Shown one piece after another: positions 8,717 through 17,580 of a stretch of 64,000 nucleotides of DNA (within the stretch, counting starts at the first letter, position 1; each line of letters opens with the position of its first letter). The notes beneath the pieces are model-generated. The model saw only the letters and a list, made by a program, of their open reading frames with translations, was not told where the DNA came from and did no database searches. The stretch comes from Cohnella thailandensis (GTDB taxonomy: Bacteria > Bacillota > Bacilli > Paenibacillales > Paenibacillaceae), in contig NZ_JACJVQ010000003.1 in NCBI RefSeq assembly GCF_014212135.1, positions 62,001 to 126,000 of the forward strand, read 5' to 3'. A program made the position numbers and the translations under genes.

Positions 8717-9744
8717 GATGTTCTCCCTCCATGCCACCGTGCGAAATTCCGTATTCCATCCTCGAAGCTCGTTCGAGGCTCGTATCCGATCAATCGCCTG
8801 GCCTTGCCGATGTCGGCGAAGGTCATCGTCATGTCTCCCGGCTGAGCGGGCAGCTTCCGAAGAATCGCCTTCTTGCCGAGCTCCTTCTCCAAGCATTCCA
8901 CCATCTCGCCGAGCGAGACCATCCGGCTGTTGCCCAGGTTAAGCACCTCGTAGACCGACTCGTTGTTCTCCGCATATTCGAGCGCTCCGCGGATTCCGCC
9001 GACGATATCCCCGATATAGGTATAGTCTCTCTTGGTCGAGCCGTCTCCGTAGAACGGAACCTCGCTCCCTTGATCGATGAGCTTGGCGAACTTATGGATC
9101 GCAAGATCCGGCCGCTGCCGTTCCCCGTACACCGTAAAAAAACGCAACATCATTCCGTCTATCCCGTATAGATGGTGGTAAGTGTATCCCATAAGCTCGC
9201 AGCTTTTTTTCGTGGCGGCATACAGCGAGATAGGAGAGTCCACCGAATCGTTCTCCGAGAAGGGTATTCGCTTATTATTCCCGTAGACCGATGACGAGGA
9301 CGCGCATACCCACTTGCGGACGCCGTATTTCTTCATCGTCTCCAGCAGAAGGAGCGTGCCCCTTACATTGACGTCGTCGAACAATAGCGGCTGCTCGATG
9401 GAGGCCCGTACGCCGGGCAATGCCGCCAGGTGAACGACCGCGTCGATCGGTTCCGATTGGAAAATGCGCTCCAACGCCGCCCGATCCCGAATATCGACCG
9501 TCTCCAGCCGATACCGTTCGCTCTCCAAACAGCGGCTCAGCTCGGCCAGGGCCTCTTTCTTGCCCGTAATGGCCGCAACGCTGTCCCGACAGGAATCCTG
9601 CTGGACGTTGCGCATTTTGACGCGATAGTCGTAGGAATCGGAGAAGCTGTCGAGACAGATGACGCGGTGCCCGCTCGCCATGAGGCTCTCTCCGAGGTGC
9701 GACCCGATAAAGCCCGCCCCGCCTGTCACCAGATAAGTAGACAT
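8713..9744 (-). CDS. NAD-dependent sugar epimerase/dehydratase (UDP-glucuronate 4-epimerase-like)
   Basis: A 343-residue extended short-chain dehydrogenase. The Rossmann motif VTGGAGFIGSHLGE is at about 6-19, HLAALPGVRASIEQP at about 103-117, the catalytic Ser in CASSSSVYG and the YxxxK pair in YAATKKSCE. RFFTVYGERQRPDLA is typical of UDP-glucuronate 4-epimerases and CapI-like enzymes. I choose the ATG at 9744 (AAGGGGG upstream). An in-frame extension to 9873 shows no family sequence and would include the promoter leader. First gene of the three-gene operon; its product is probably the sugar nucleotide used by the transferase. Confidence 0.9.
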   Translation of the reverse strand: MSTYLVTGGAGFIGSHLGESLMASGHRVICLDSFSDSYDYRVKMRNVQQDSCRDSVAAITGKKEALAELSRCLESERYRLETVDIRDRAALERIFQSEPIDAVVHLAALPGVRASIEQPLLFDDVNVRGTLLLLETMKKYGVRKWVCASSSSVYGNNKRIPFSENDSVDSPISLYAATKKSCELMGYTYHHLYGIDGMMLRFFTVYGERQRPDLAIHKFAKLIDQGSEVPFYGDGSTKRDYTYIGDIVGGIRGALEYAENNESVYEVLNLGNSRMVSLGEMVECLEKELGKKAILRKLPAQPGDMTMTFADIGKARRLIGYEPRTSFEDGIRNFARWHGGRTS

Positions 9745-9878
9745 GAGTGCATCCCCCTTCCGCCTATAAAATCGCAATGAAAAATAAGGCATTGCCCACG
9801 GCCCAAATGCCCTTAATCTCTTCTCTCTATCTGTAACTTTATGCTGCTCTTTCCGTCCTATGTCCACCGACAACCTAC

Positions 9879-9907
9879 ATATTAGTTCAAATAATCTAAG
9901 TTGTAAA
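9879..9907 (-). promoter_or_regulatory. promoter of the envelope-sugar operon
   Basis: On the minus strand, -35 TTTACA (9902-9907) and -10 TAATAT (9879-9884) are 17 bp apart, giving a leader of about 130 bases. It sits in an AT-rich 322-bp gap (9745-10066). Apart from this promoter and the terminator at 10018 I see nothing in that gap. Confidence 0.65.
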
Positions 9908-10017
9908 TCGATTATTTCTAGATATTTAAACGATTCGTCATATTTTTATTAAATTCATCAAAGTATTTTTTCTATTATTATACACATTCATCCGATTTGT
10001 CTTATAAGTAACGAAAC

Positions 10018-10045
10018 AGCCGTCTTCCCCGGTCGGAAGACGGCT
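10018..10045 (-). terminator. terminator of the HTH-SsuA regulator gene
   Basis: Perfect 11-bp arms AGCCGTCTTCC / GGAAGACGGCT, followed on the minus strand by GTTTCGTT. Confidence 0.8.
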
Positions 10046-10066
10046 TCGCTTGTTGGACTATTCTGT

Positions 10067-11266
10067 TCAATAATACTCCTCGTCCGACCATTCGCCGATG
10101 AGGGGAGCATCGGAGAGACCGGGCAGCTTTAAGCCTTCCGCCGCGTATTGAAGATAGGGCTGTCCGGGGCCGAACCCGGGCTGCCCCCTATCCTCGGCGG
10201 CGGGGATCAAGCCCGCGTGGGTTTCGTTTAACCGGCGAAGCGTATGAACATCCCGCTCATAGAGGGAAGCATCCCATCGAATGCTTGGAATGACGCCCGC
10301 GACGACTTGAACGGGATACCCGCTCTCCTCGGCGATGATGACGGAAGCCTTATCCGGGTTGCTTCTCATGAAGGCATGAGCCCGCAGATGAGCCTTAAGA
10401 TAGGAAATGATGACGTCTTCGTGGCCAGCGGCCCAATTCCCATCCGCCATGATTCCGGTTAAATAATCCCCTCCGAACCCCTCCGAGGGGAACGGAACGC
10501 CCGCCCCGATGGACCTCGCCCAGCTTAGATAAGGCTCCCACATGAAGCTCGCCCCTACGTTCCCTTTCACGATGCCGTCGAGACATTCGCTCATGGTCCG
10601 ATGAACCACGGGATCGGATACGAGCCCGTTCGCGCTCATCCACTGCCTCAGCCGGTGCGAAGCGCTCGAATGACCGACCGTCGAGATCGCCCGGTCGGTT
10701 AACTCGTCCGCATACCGAAGGTTGCTTCCCTTCGGAACGACCAGAGCGAGCCCTCCTCCGTTGCTCGTCTTGCCGTCGAACGCCAAGAATAACGGCCGGA
10801 ACCTCGGCAGCACCCGACTGAGCGAATGACTCGCGATCATCGGATAATCCCCGATCGAGGCGATCTGGACCCGTCCCCCGATCAAGCTCTCCACCAGTTC
10901 CATTCCGTTCGGGGCATTCGCCCAAGTGACGCGGTAAGAGCCCGATGGACTCGTCCGTTTCAACTCTTCCTCGAACAGGCCCAGCCGTTTGATGATCAGC
11001 GTGCTCCACAGCAAGGCCGCCCCGCTCTGATAGCCGACCGTCACCTCTCGCCCCGGCCTTTCCTTCGGCCTCTCCGCCGGCTGATGCTGTCTGGAATGCA
11101 GATAAACCCAAGCTTCCAGCTTCTCTTTGTCGATCCAGATCTCCTTGCCTACCTTAATATGCGGGAGCTGCTTATCCTTGCGCCAACGGTCGATCGTTGC
11201 CCGGCTAACGCCCAAAATATCCATCGCTTCCTGAAGGCTGAGCAGATTGAATCTTTCGTTAGCCAT
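10067..11266 (-). CDS. fusion regulator: excisionase/MerR-type HTH plus SsuA-like ligand-binding domain
   Basis: A 399-residue protein with no signal peptide or lipobox, so it is cytoplasmic. Residues about 8-55 (LLSLQEAMDILGVSRATIDRW ... KVGKEIWIDKEKLEAWV) form an excisionase-family winged HTH. A proline/arginine linker (about 60-73) leads to a domain resembling the NMT1/SsuA sulfonate-binding proteins: TVGYQSGAALLWSTLIIKRLGLFEE, then GGRVQIASIGDYPMI, VPKGSNLRYADEL and WEPYLSWA. The same segments exist in the exported SsuA encoded divergently. It probably senses an imported sulfonate (taurine-like) and controls ssuADCB. Ligand and direction of control are inference. The ATG is preceded by AAAAGGGAG. 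Confidence 0.85.
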   Translation of the reverse strand: MANERFNLLSLQEAMDILGVSRATIDRWRKDKQLPHIKVGKEIWIDKEKLEAWVYLHSRQHQPAERPKERPGREVTVGYQSGAALLWSTLIIKRLGLFEEELKRTSPSGSYRVTWANAPNGMELVESLIGGRVQIASIGDYPMIASHSLSRVLPRFRPLFLAFDGKTSNGGGLALVVPKGSNLRYADELTDRAISTVGHSSASHRLRQWMSANGLVSDPVVHRTMSECLDGIVKGNVGASFMWEPYLSWARSIGAGVPFPSEGFGGDYLTGIMADGNWAAGHEDVIISYLKAHLRAHAFMRSNPDKASVIIAEESGYPVQVVAGVIPSIRWDASLYERDVHTLRRLNETHAGLIPAAEDRGQPGFGPGQPYLQYAAEGLKLPGLSDAPLIGEWSDEEYY

Positions 11267-11429
11267 GATCGCACGCTCCCTTTTCCAATCTTAATTCAAA
11301 CTATTTTGATGAGATTTATCAGTTAATTTGATCATAAGCGATCCCCCCTGTGATTTCAATGCCTACGCGGCTCGGACAAACCGGATTTTCCTCATTCCCG
11401 CTCGATATTCCTCATTCCTCCTCATCTTA

Positions 11430-11458
11430 TTGACACTGCAAGGGGGCAATGTTATTTT
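11430..11458 (+). promoter_or_regulatory. promoter of the ssuADCB operon
   Basis: -35 TTGACA (11430-11435) and -10 TATTTT (11453-11458), spaced 17 bp. It lies in the divergent region shared with the HTH-SsuA regulator. No SAM (S-box) aptamer or T-box motif is recognisable between it and ssuA. Confidence 0.75.
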
Positions 11459-11537
11459 CATACATATTAATCAAAGTTGTTTAGTTGGAATTGAGTCAAT
11501 GAAGAAGATCACGCGATCAAGAAGGGTTGTGCAAAAA

Positions 11538-12560
11538 ATGAGAATGGGGACAAAAAAACGCACGTTCTTAGGCGGAGTGACGACTTTCGCCCTTATCCTG
11601 GCGCTGACGCTTCTGTCGGCTTGCGGGGCGAACGATTCGAACGAGACGGCCGGCTCGGCCGACAAGAGCGCCGAAGCTCCCGCGAGCGGCAATGCGGAAT
11701 TAGACAAAAAGATCCGAATCGGTTATCAGAAGTATGCTTCCATCAATATTCTCAAGGTTAGAGGCGGCTTGGAAGAGAAGCTCGCCGAGATCGGCTACAA
11801 GGTCGAATGGACCGAGTTCCCCGGAGGACCGCAGCTTCTGGAAGCCGTCAACGTCGGCAGCATCGACTTCGGCAACGTCGGCGAAGCGCCTCCGATCTTC
11901 GCTCAGGCGGCAGGCACGCCGCTCGTCTATCTCGGGCATTCCCCCGCGAGCCCGAAGGCGGAAGCGATTCTCGTTCCCGAGAATTCCCCGATCAAGACCG
12001 GCGCCGATCTGAAGGGCAAGAAGGTCGCTCTCAACAAAGGCTCGAACGTTCATTACCTCCTCGTCAAATACCTCGAGCGCGAAGGGCTGAAGTACTCCGA
12101 CATCGAAGTCGTCTTCCTCCCTCCGGCGGACGCGAGAGCCGCGTTCGAGAGCGGCAGCGTCGACGCCTGGGTCATCTGGGAGCCGTTCTACTCCGCCGCG
12201 CAGCTCGCCACCAAGGCCCGCGTTCTCTCGGACGGCGAAGGTCTCGTCAGCAATTATGAATTCTATTTGTCCACCCGCAAGTTCTACGAGAACGACAAAG
12301 CCGCGCTTGACGTTCTGCTGGAGCAATTGCAGCAATCCGATGCCTGGGCGAAGGATAACCAGTCGGAATTGGCCGACCTGCTCGCGCCGGCGCTCGGACT
12401 CGACGTGCCTTCCTTGGAACAGGCGCTCTCGCATCGGAGCTTCGGCGTTGAGCCGATCACGGACGACATCGCCGAAGCGCAGCAGAAGATCGCCGACGTT
12501 TTCTACGATCTTAAGCTGATTCCCGACAAGATCGATATTCGCGAAGCTATCGTCGAATAA
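11538..12560 (+). CDS. ssuA: aliphatic sulfonate/taurine ABC transporter substrate-binding lipoprotein
   Basis: About 340 residues. The N-terminus is basic (MRMGTKKRTFLGG), then a hydrophobic stretch ends in the lipobox LLSAC, so it is a lipid-anchored binding protein. The mature part has KIRIGYQKYASINILKVRGGLEEKL, VGSIDFGNVGEAPPIFAQAAGTPLVYLG, VALNKGSNVHYLLVKYLE and DAWVIWEPFYSAAQ, all characteristic of SsuA. I take ATG 11538 (GAAGGG upstream, spacing a little long); ATG 11499 is the alternative and would only lengthen the basic N-terminus. First gene of ssuA-ssuD-ssuC-ssuB. Confidence 0.93.
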   Translation: MRMGTKKRTFLGGVTTFALILALTLLSACGANDSNETAGSADKSAEAPASGNAELDKKIRIGYQKYASINILKVRGGLEEKLAEIGYKVEWTEFPGGPQLLEAVNVGSIDFGNVGEAPPIFAQAAGTPLVYLGHSPASPKAEAILVPENSPIKTGADLKGKKVALNKGSNVHYLLVKYLEREGLKYSDIEVVFLPPADARAAFESGSVDAWVIWEPFYSAAQLATKARVLSDGEGLVSNYEFYLSTRKFYENDKAALDVLLEQLQQSDAWAKDNQSELADLLAPALGLDVPSLEQALSHRSFGVEPITDDIAEAQQKIADVFYDLKLIPDKIDIREAIVE

Positions 12561-12584
12561 GGTTAGGAGGAAGGAGGACATCCA

Positions 12585-13772
12585 ATGGAAATCTTCTGGT
12601 TCATTCCCTTGCACGGGGACGGCCGTTATCTCGGAAGCTCCGAGGGCGCCCGCGCCGTCGATTACAACTATATCCGGCAAATCGCGCAAGCGGCGGATAG
12701 CTTAGGCTACCACGGCGTACTCGTCCCTACGGGCAAGGCCTGCGAGGATGCCTGGATTGCCGCATCCTCGCTGATCTCCGCGACCGAGAGTCTCAAGTTC
12801 CTTGTCGCCGTCCGGCCGGGCCTCATGTCACCGTCCGCCGCGGCGCGAATGGCTTCCACCTTCGATCGCTTGTCCGGAGGGAGGCTTCTGGTCAACGTCG
12901 TCACGGGCGGCGATCCGCACGAGCTGGCAGGGGACGGGATCTTCTTGAATCACTCCGAGCGTTACGAGCAGACCGACGAATTCATGGACGTTTGGCGCAA
13001 GCTCATGCAAGGCGAGAAGGTCAGCTTCTCGGGCAAGCACCTGCGCGCCGAAGAGAGCGAGCTGTTCTTCCCTCCGATCCAGAAGCCCTATCCTCCCGTC
13101 TACTTCGGAGGCTCCTCGCCGGCCGCATTGAATATTGCCGCGGATCACGTCGACTGCTATCTGACGTGGGGAGAGCCGCCGGAGGAGGTGGCGAAGAAGA
13201 TTCAGGTGGTGCGCTCGCTCGCCGAAGCCCGCGGCCGCAAGGTCAAGTTCGGCATCCGCCTGCACGTCATCGTTCGGGAGACCGAGGAAGAAGCTTGGGC
13301 GGCAGCCGACCGGCTCATCCGATATGTCGACGAAGAATCGATCGCGGAAGCGCAGCGAATTCTGTCCCGCTACGACTCGGTCGGCCAGAAGCGCATGGCC
13401 GACCTGCATAAGGGAGACCGATCCTCGCTCGTCATAGCCCCGAACCTATGGGCCGGCATCGGCCTCGTTCGCGGCGGCGCGGGCACCGCTCTCGTGGGAA
13501 ACGCCGAATCGGTGTCCGCCCGCATCAAGGAATACCGAGAGCTTGGCATCGAAACGTTCGTTCTCTCCGGTTATCCGCACCTCGAGGAAGCCTATACGGC
13601 TGCCGAGCTGCTGTTCCCGCTGCTGCCCCTTGCCGCCCGCGAGCAGCCTTCCCCGGCCTCGGCGATCGAGGCCGTCGGAGAGTTGGTCGCCTACAATAAA
13701 CGCCCGGACAAACGATCCCGTCCGCAGTCTGGAGGAGTCGCCCATGAAGCCGTTCCGCAAGCTGGCCGTTAA
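12585..13772 (+). CDS. ssuD: FMNH2-dependent alkanesulfonate monooxygenase
   Basis: A 395-residue bacterial-luciferase-like flavin monooxygenase that cleaves alkanesulfonates to aldehyde and sulfite. The N-terminal [17 protein letters not shown], the [13 protein letters not shown] segment, [15 protein letters not shown], and [27 protein letters not shown] are strong SsuD signatures. A flavin reductase (SsuE) is not in the operon, so FMNH2 must come from another enzyme. The ribosome site is GGAGGAAGGAGG. The last 29 bp overlap the start of ssuC. Cytoplasmic. Confidence 0.95.
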   Translation: MEIFWFIPLHGDGRYLGSSEGARAVDYNYIRQIAQAADSLGYHGVLVPTGKACEDAWIAASSLISATESLKFLVAVRPGLMSPSAAARMASTFDRLSGGRLLVNVVTGGDPHELAGDGIFLNHSERYEQTDEFMDVWRKLMQGEKVSFSGKHLRAEESELFFPPIQKPYPPVYFGGSSPAALNIAADHVDCYLTWGEPPEEVAKKIQVVRSLAEARGRKVKFGIRLHVIVRETEEEAWAAADRLIRYVDEESIAEAQRILSRYDSVGQKRMADLHKGDRSSLVIAPNLWAGIGLVRGGAGTALVGNAESVSARIKEYRELGIETFVLSGYPHLEEAYTAAELLFPLLPLAAREQPSPASAIEAVGELVAYNKRPDKRSRPQSGGVAHEAVPQAGR

Positions 13773-14523
13773 TCGATACACCCCATATTATCTTCCCGTT
13801 CTGGCCGTGGCGGTTTGGCAGCTGCTGGGCCAGTACGGATATATCTCGACCCGAACCTTGCCGACTCCGCTCCAAGTAGCGGAGGCCGGCATTTCGCTTG
13901 CGAAGTCGGGGGAGATTTTCCAATATATTTACGACAGCGCGAAGAGAGCGTTCATCGGTCTCGTAATCGGAGGCGGGATAGGGTTCGTTCTCGGGGTTGT
14001 CAACGGGCTGTTCCCGATCGCCAACCGGTACCTCGACAGCTCTCTCCAGATGATCCGCAACGTCCCCCATCTCGCCTTGATCCCGCTTGTCATTCTCTGG
14101 TTCGGAATCGATGAGACGGCCAAGATTTTCCTCGTGGCTCTGGGCGTATTCTTCCCGATCTACATGAACACGGTGCATGGCATCCGTTCCATCGACCCCG
14201 GACTGATCGAGATGGCCAAGGTCTACGAGCTCAAGGGGTTTGCCTTCTACCGCGAGGTGATTCTTCCGGGAGCCCTCTCCTCCGTTCTCGTCGGGCTCCG
14301 TTATGCGCTTGGCTTCATGTGGCTTACCCTGATCGTCGCGGAGACGATCTCGGCCAATTCCGGGATCGGCTATATGGCCATGAACGCCCGGGAATTCATG
14401 AGGCTGGATATCGTCGTGTTCGCCATCATCCTGTACGCGATTCTGGGCAAGCTGTCCGACTCCGCGGCCAAGCTGATGGAGCGACGGCTCTTGCGCTGGA
14501 ATCCGAATTACACCAAGTCTTAA
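13744..14523 (+). CDS. ssuC: sulfonate ABC transporter permease
   Basis: A 259-residue membrane protein with about six hydrophobic helices. The EAA loop reads [35 protein letters not shown], which contacts the ATPase and is typical of the SsuC/TauC family. The start is ATG 13744, with GGAGGAG upstream inside the end of ssuD; the in-frame sequence before it is the ssuD coding region read in another frame. Confidence 0.93.
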   Translation: MKPFRKLAVNRYTPYYLPVLAVAVWQLLGQYGYISTRTLPTPLQVAEAGISLAKSGEIFQYIYDSAKRAFIGLVIGGGIGFVLGVVNGLFPIANRYLDSSLQMIRNVPHLALIPLVILWFGIDETAKIFLVALGVFFPIYMNTVHGIRSIDPGLIEMAKVYELKGFAFYREVILPGALSSVLVGLRYALGFMWLTLIVAETISANSGIGYMAMNAREFMRLDIVVFAIILYAILGKLSDSAAKLMERRLLRWNPNYTKS

Positions 14524-14538
14524 TAAGAGGTGACGTCC

Positions 14539-15309
14539 ATGAGCACACATCGTCTCGGAGCCCGGCTCCACATTCAATCGGCAATTAAACGCTTTGGAGA
14601 GCAGGAAGTGCTGCGCGGCATCGATTTGACCATCCCCGCCGGTCAATTCGTCGCCATCGTCGGACGAAGCGGCTGCGGCAAGAGCACGCTGCTGCGCTTG
14701 ATCGCGGGGCTGGAACCCCCGAGCGACGGGGAACTGACGCTTGACGGCGAAACGATCGGCGGCCACCACGCCGACACCCGAATGCTGTTCCAGGACGCGA
14801 GACTGCTGCCTTGGAGGAAGGCCGTCGATAACGTGCAAGTCGGACTTCGTACGAGAAGCCGCGAACGGGCTCTGGACGCGCTCTCCCAGGTAGGTCTCGC
14901 CGACAAGGCGAACGAGTGGCCGGGCGTCCTCTCCGGCGGCCAACGGCAGCGGGTCGCGCTGGCCCGCGCGCTCGCCGGCCAGCCTCGGCTGCTGCTGCTG
15001 GACGAACCGCTCGGCGCTCTCGATGCCCTGACTCGCATAGAGATGCAGCAGCTAATCGAGCGCCTGTGGCTGGAGCAGGGCTTCACCGCCGTGCTCGTCA
15101 CTCACGACGTGAGCGAAGCGGTCGCGCTGGCGGATCGGGTCATCCTGATCGAGAGCGGACGCATCTCGCTGGACGTGAACATCACCCTCGACCGTCCTCG
15201 CGAGAGGGACGGCGGGTTCGTCCACTTCGAGAAGCTGATTCTCGATCGGATTCTCGAACGGGATTCCTCGGAAGCCCCTCGCGGCAAGAAGCTGTCTTAT
15301 TCCATATAA
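14539..15309 (+). CDS. ssuB: sulfonate ABC transporter ATP-binding protein
   Basis: A 256-residue ABC ATPase. Walker [10 protein letters not shown] at about 40-48, Q-loop FQDARLLPW, signature LSGGQRQR, Walker [13 protein letters not shown], switch His in VTHDVSEA. It energises SsuC/SsuA. ATG 14539 is preferred because AGAGGTGA lies just upstream; an in-frame GTG at 14530 falls within that ribosome site. The gene order ssuA-D-C-B differs from B. subtilis ssuBACD. Confidence 0.95.
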   Translation: MSTHRLGARLHIQSAIKRFGEQEVLRGIDLTIPAGQFVAIVGRSGCGKSTLLRLIAGLEPPSDGELTLDGETIGGHHADTRMLFQDARLLPWRKAVDNVQVGLRTRSRERALDALSQVGLADKANEWPGVLSGGQRQRVALARALAGQPRLLLLDEPLGALDALTRIEMQQLIERLWLEQGFTAVLVTHDVSEAVALADRVILIESGRISLDVNITLDRPRERDGGFVHFEKLILDRILERDSSEAPRGKKLSYSI

Positions 15310-15320
15310 GACTCGCAAAA

Positions 15321-15352
15321 AAACCCGCTTCTCCGAACGGAGACGGCGGGTT
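15321..15352. terminator. bidirectional terminator between ssuB and the siderophore-binding gene
   Basis: Imperfect hairpin with arms ACCCGCTTCTCCG / CGGAGACGGCGGGT, A-run on the left and T-rich on the right, between two convergent genes. Confidence 0.75.
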
Positions 15353-15368
15353 CTTCCTTTATTCCGAT

Positions 15369-16424
15369 TTATTGGCCGAGCGAGTCCACGATCGCCTGCA
15401 CCCCGTACGAGTTGCCGATCGGACCGTAGCCGAGAGCCAGCTCGCCGTTGATGCCGTAGACGCGGCCGTCCTGAACGGCCTTCAGCTTCTTCCAGACCTC
15501 GCTCTTCTCCCATTCGTCGGTCAGGGCGGGGACGGATTTATCTCCATAATTGAAGTAGCCCAGGAACAAATAATCCGGGTTCAGCTCCGCGAGACCTTCC
15601 AGGCTGAGCTGGGCTCCTTCCTTGATGTCGGCAGAATCCGGCGGGGTCAGATTAAGGCCGCCTTCGTAATAGGGCTGCAGGTAATTCGTGCCTTGCAGCC
15701 AAGCTTCTTTCTCTCTTACTTGCAGGAAGGCTACATTGCCGCCGAGATCGGCAAGCTTCGCCTTAGCCTCTTCCACCTTGCCGCGGAATTCCGAGATGTA
15801 ATCGGACGCGACCTCTTCCTGGCCGAGAATCTCGCCGAACTTCGTGACGACCGCAGGCCAGTCTCCCCAAATATTCGTCGTCGCTTCATCGATTAGGACG
15901 GTAGGCGCTATCTTCTCCAGCTCGCCCGCGATTTCGGCATTGACGCTGTTGCCGCCGATGATCAGATCCGGATCGTAAGCGACGAGCGCCTCTAGGTTCA
16001 CCTGCGTATTCTCGCCGACGGTCTTCAGTTCCTTCACTTTATCGACGTAAGGCTTATAGCTGTCCGTCTTAAGTACCGAGGTCTCTTCGCTGAACGGAAG
16101 CGCCAGCGCCAACGATTCGAGATTGAACAACAGAATCGAATCCCCGTAGCCCCAGTGAACGACCGCGATCTTCTTCGGCTCCTCTTGGATCGTAATCTCG
16201 CCGTTCGCCGCTTGAATCGCGCGCGGGAATTTGCCCGCCTCTTCGCTGGCGGAAGCCGCAGGCTGGGCGGACGGCGAGGCCGGCTCCGACTCGGAAGCCG
16301 ATTGCGATGCCGACGGACTGCCGGACGCGGAAGAATTCGAATTCGAGTTCGAGCATGCGCTTACCAGCATAATTCCGCATAATAACGCTATGAGGAAGGT
16401 CATCCCTTTCATCTTCTTAACCAT
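15369..16424 (-). CDS. iron-siderophore ABC transporter substrate-binding lipoprotein
   Basis: A 351-residue class III binding protein (FecB/FhuD fold). The signal peptide ends in the lipobox LVSAC, followed by a low-complexity serine/alanine linker (about 25-65). The core contains KKIAVVHWGYGDSILLFNLE, NLEALVAYDPDLIIGGN, EKIAPTVLID and GRVYGINGELALGYGP, as in siderophore-binding proteins. ATG 16424 has AGAGAGGA eight bases upstream. A near-perfect Fur palindrome lies at 16453, and an AraC-type gene is just upstream on the same strand, an arrangement recalling Btr-FeuA in Bacillus. No permease is adjacent, so it may use a permease from another locus. Confidence 0.9.
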   Translation of the reverse strand: MVKKMKGMTFLIALLCGIMLVSACSNSNSNSSASGSPSASQSASESEPASPSAQPAASASEEAGKFPRAIQAANGEITIQEEPKKIAVVHWGYGDSILLFNLESLALALPFSEETSVLKTDSYKPYVDKVKELKTVGENTQVNLEALVAYDPDLIIGGNSVNAEIAGELEKIAPTVLIDEATTNIWGDWPAVVTKFGEILGQEEVASDYISEFRGKVEEAKAKLADLGGNVAFLQVREKEAWLQGTNYLQPYYEGGLNLTPPDSADIKEGAQLSLEGLAELNPDYLFLGYFNYGDKSVPALTDEWEKSEVWKKLKAVQDGRVYGINGELALGYGPIGNSYGVQAIVDSLGQ

Positions 16425-16452
16425 ATCAAGCATCCTCTCTCTGCCCCTGTGT

Positions 16453-16485
16453 ATTGAGTGATAATGTTTCTCATTATCACTCAAT
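16453..16485 (-). promoter_or_regulatory. Fur box upstream of the siderophore-binding gene
   Basis: A perfect 14-bp inverted repeat (ATTGAGTGATAATG and its complement) with a 5-base centre. The inner 19 bases, GATAATGTTTCTCATTATC, match the classical Fur box at 16 of 19 positions. Confidence 0.88.
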
Positions 16486-16592
16486 ACCTTACCATCTCCT
16501 TCGGAGGATGGGAATAGAGAGATTCCCGATGCAAGGATGGACTATTTCACCTGCCGTAACCGCTGCGCCAACTAGCGCGCCTCCTGCCGGCT

Positions 16593-17417
16593 CTATTGCT
16601 GCGGCCCATGCCCCGCCTGGCCCGGCGGCAGCCCTTTATGCTTCTTGAAGAGCCTGCTGAAATAATAAGGATCGGAATAGCCGACGCTTCTCGCGACGCT
16701 GGCGACCGGGAATCGCCCTTGCAGCAGCAGCTCGTTGGCCCGGTTCATCCGGTATTGGATCAAATAATCGATCGGCGCCAAGCCGACGTACTTGCGGAAG
16801 AGGTACGAGAAATACTTCGGCTTCATCCGATATCGCTCGGCCAGTCGCTGCAGGGTAAGGGGCTCCATATAATGCATCTGAATATATTGGATCGCTTCGT
16901 CGATCACGGTATAGCTCTCCGGGTTCCGGTTCAGCCGTTCCGATAGAAGCAGCTTGTTGAGCAAGCGATAGAACAGCGCCTTCTTCTCCAGAAGGCTCAT
17001 GCTGTCCGGGGAGGAAGCGGCCTGAAGCAGCTGCGAGTGCAGCTGGACGATCTCCGGATCGGGCGTCACCTGCAGCATCGATACTTCGGCCAAGCGGCGG
17101 ATCGCGTCCTCGCTCCCTCCGGTCGGCAAATAATGCACCAAGCCGTATTCGAAGCCTTCGTCGCCGACCTCGATCTTCAACTGCTTGCCCAGGCCCCCGA
17201 GCAGAACCTTTCCCGGATCCAGCCGGTACCGCTCCGATTCGTTAAAGACGAAGTCCGCTTGTCCATTCAAGCTCAAGATGATCGCGCACTTGGTCGTGGG
17301 CTGCATGACGTGCCCGTCATAGAGGCCGCCCGGAGTCAGCTCCGTACGGTATACGCCGAACACGTCAAGCGGGACCGACGCGAGGTCTTGGGCCAATTCC
17401 TCGTAAAGGATCGGCAT
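16593..17417 (-). CDS. AraC family transcriptional regulator
   Basis: About 274 residues. The N-terminal half is a cupin-like sensor (TKCAIILSLNGQADFVFN). The C-terminal part has the two HTH motifs: LTLQRLAERYRMKPKYFSYLFRKYVG, then the second around VASVARSVGYSDPYYFSRLFKKHKG. The start is ATG 17417 with GGAGGAG nine bases upstream. The neighbouring Fur-controlled siderophore-binding gene suggests it activates siderophore uptake, like Btr of B. subtilis, but here sensor and binding protein are separate polypeptides. That link is inference; the arabinofuranosidase gene upstream is the alternative target. Confidence 0.88.
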   Translation of the reverse strand: MPILYEELAQDLASVPLDVFGVYRTELTPGGLYDGHVMQPTTKCAIILSLNGQADFVFNESERYRLDPGKVLLGGLGKQLKIEVGDEGFEYGLVHYLPTGGSEDAIRRLAEVSMLQVTPDPEIVQLHSQLLQAASSPDSMSLLEKKALFYRLLNKLLLSERLNRNPESYTVIDEAIQYIQMHYMEPLTLQRLAERYRMKPKYFSYLFRKYVGLAPIDYLIQYRMNRANELLLQGRFPVASVARSVGYSDPYYFSRLFKKHKGLPPGQAGHGPQQ

Positions 17418-17502
17418 AGGCAACGACTCCTCCTTCTTCCCTTCTCCCTCTCATTGTACTGGAATGCCCCCGGCTCATCTACCATCCTCGGATCGGAACA
17501 AT

Positions 17503-17550
17503 AAGGAAGAGGCGCCCGCGGCCGAATTCCCGCCGGAGGCACCTCTTCCT
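17503..17550 (-). terminator. terminator of the arabinofuranosidase gene
   Basis: Arms AGGAAGAGGTGCC / GGCGCCTCTTCCTT read on the minus strand, followed by ATTGTTCC. The stem has one mismatch. Confidence 0.7.
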
Positions 17551-17580
17551 GCTAATCCCTATTCCGAATTCCTTGCCCGC

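Noticed and set aside
11267..11500. A possible S-box (SAM) riboswitch before ssuA
   Set aside because: None of the conserved S-box stems or the terminal hairpin could be found; only a plain sigma-A promoter is visible.
13525..14943. A 472-codon minus-strand frame across ssuC and ssuB
   Set aside because: No recognisable domain. The opposite strand encodes unmistakable permease and ATPase motifs.
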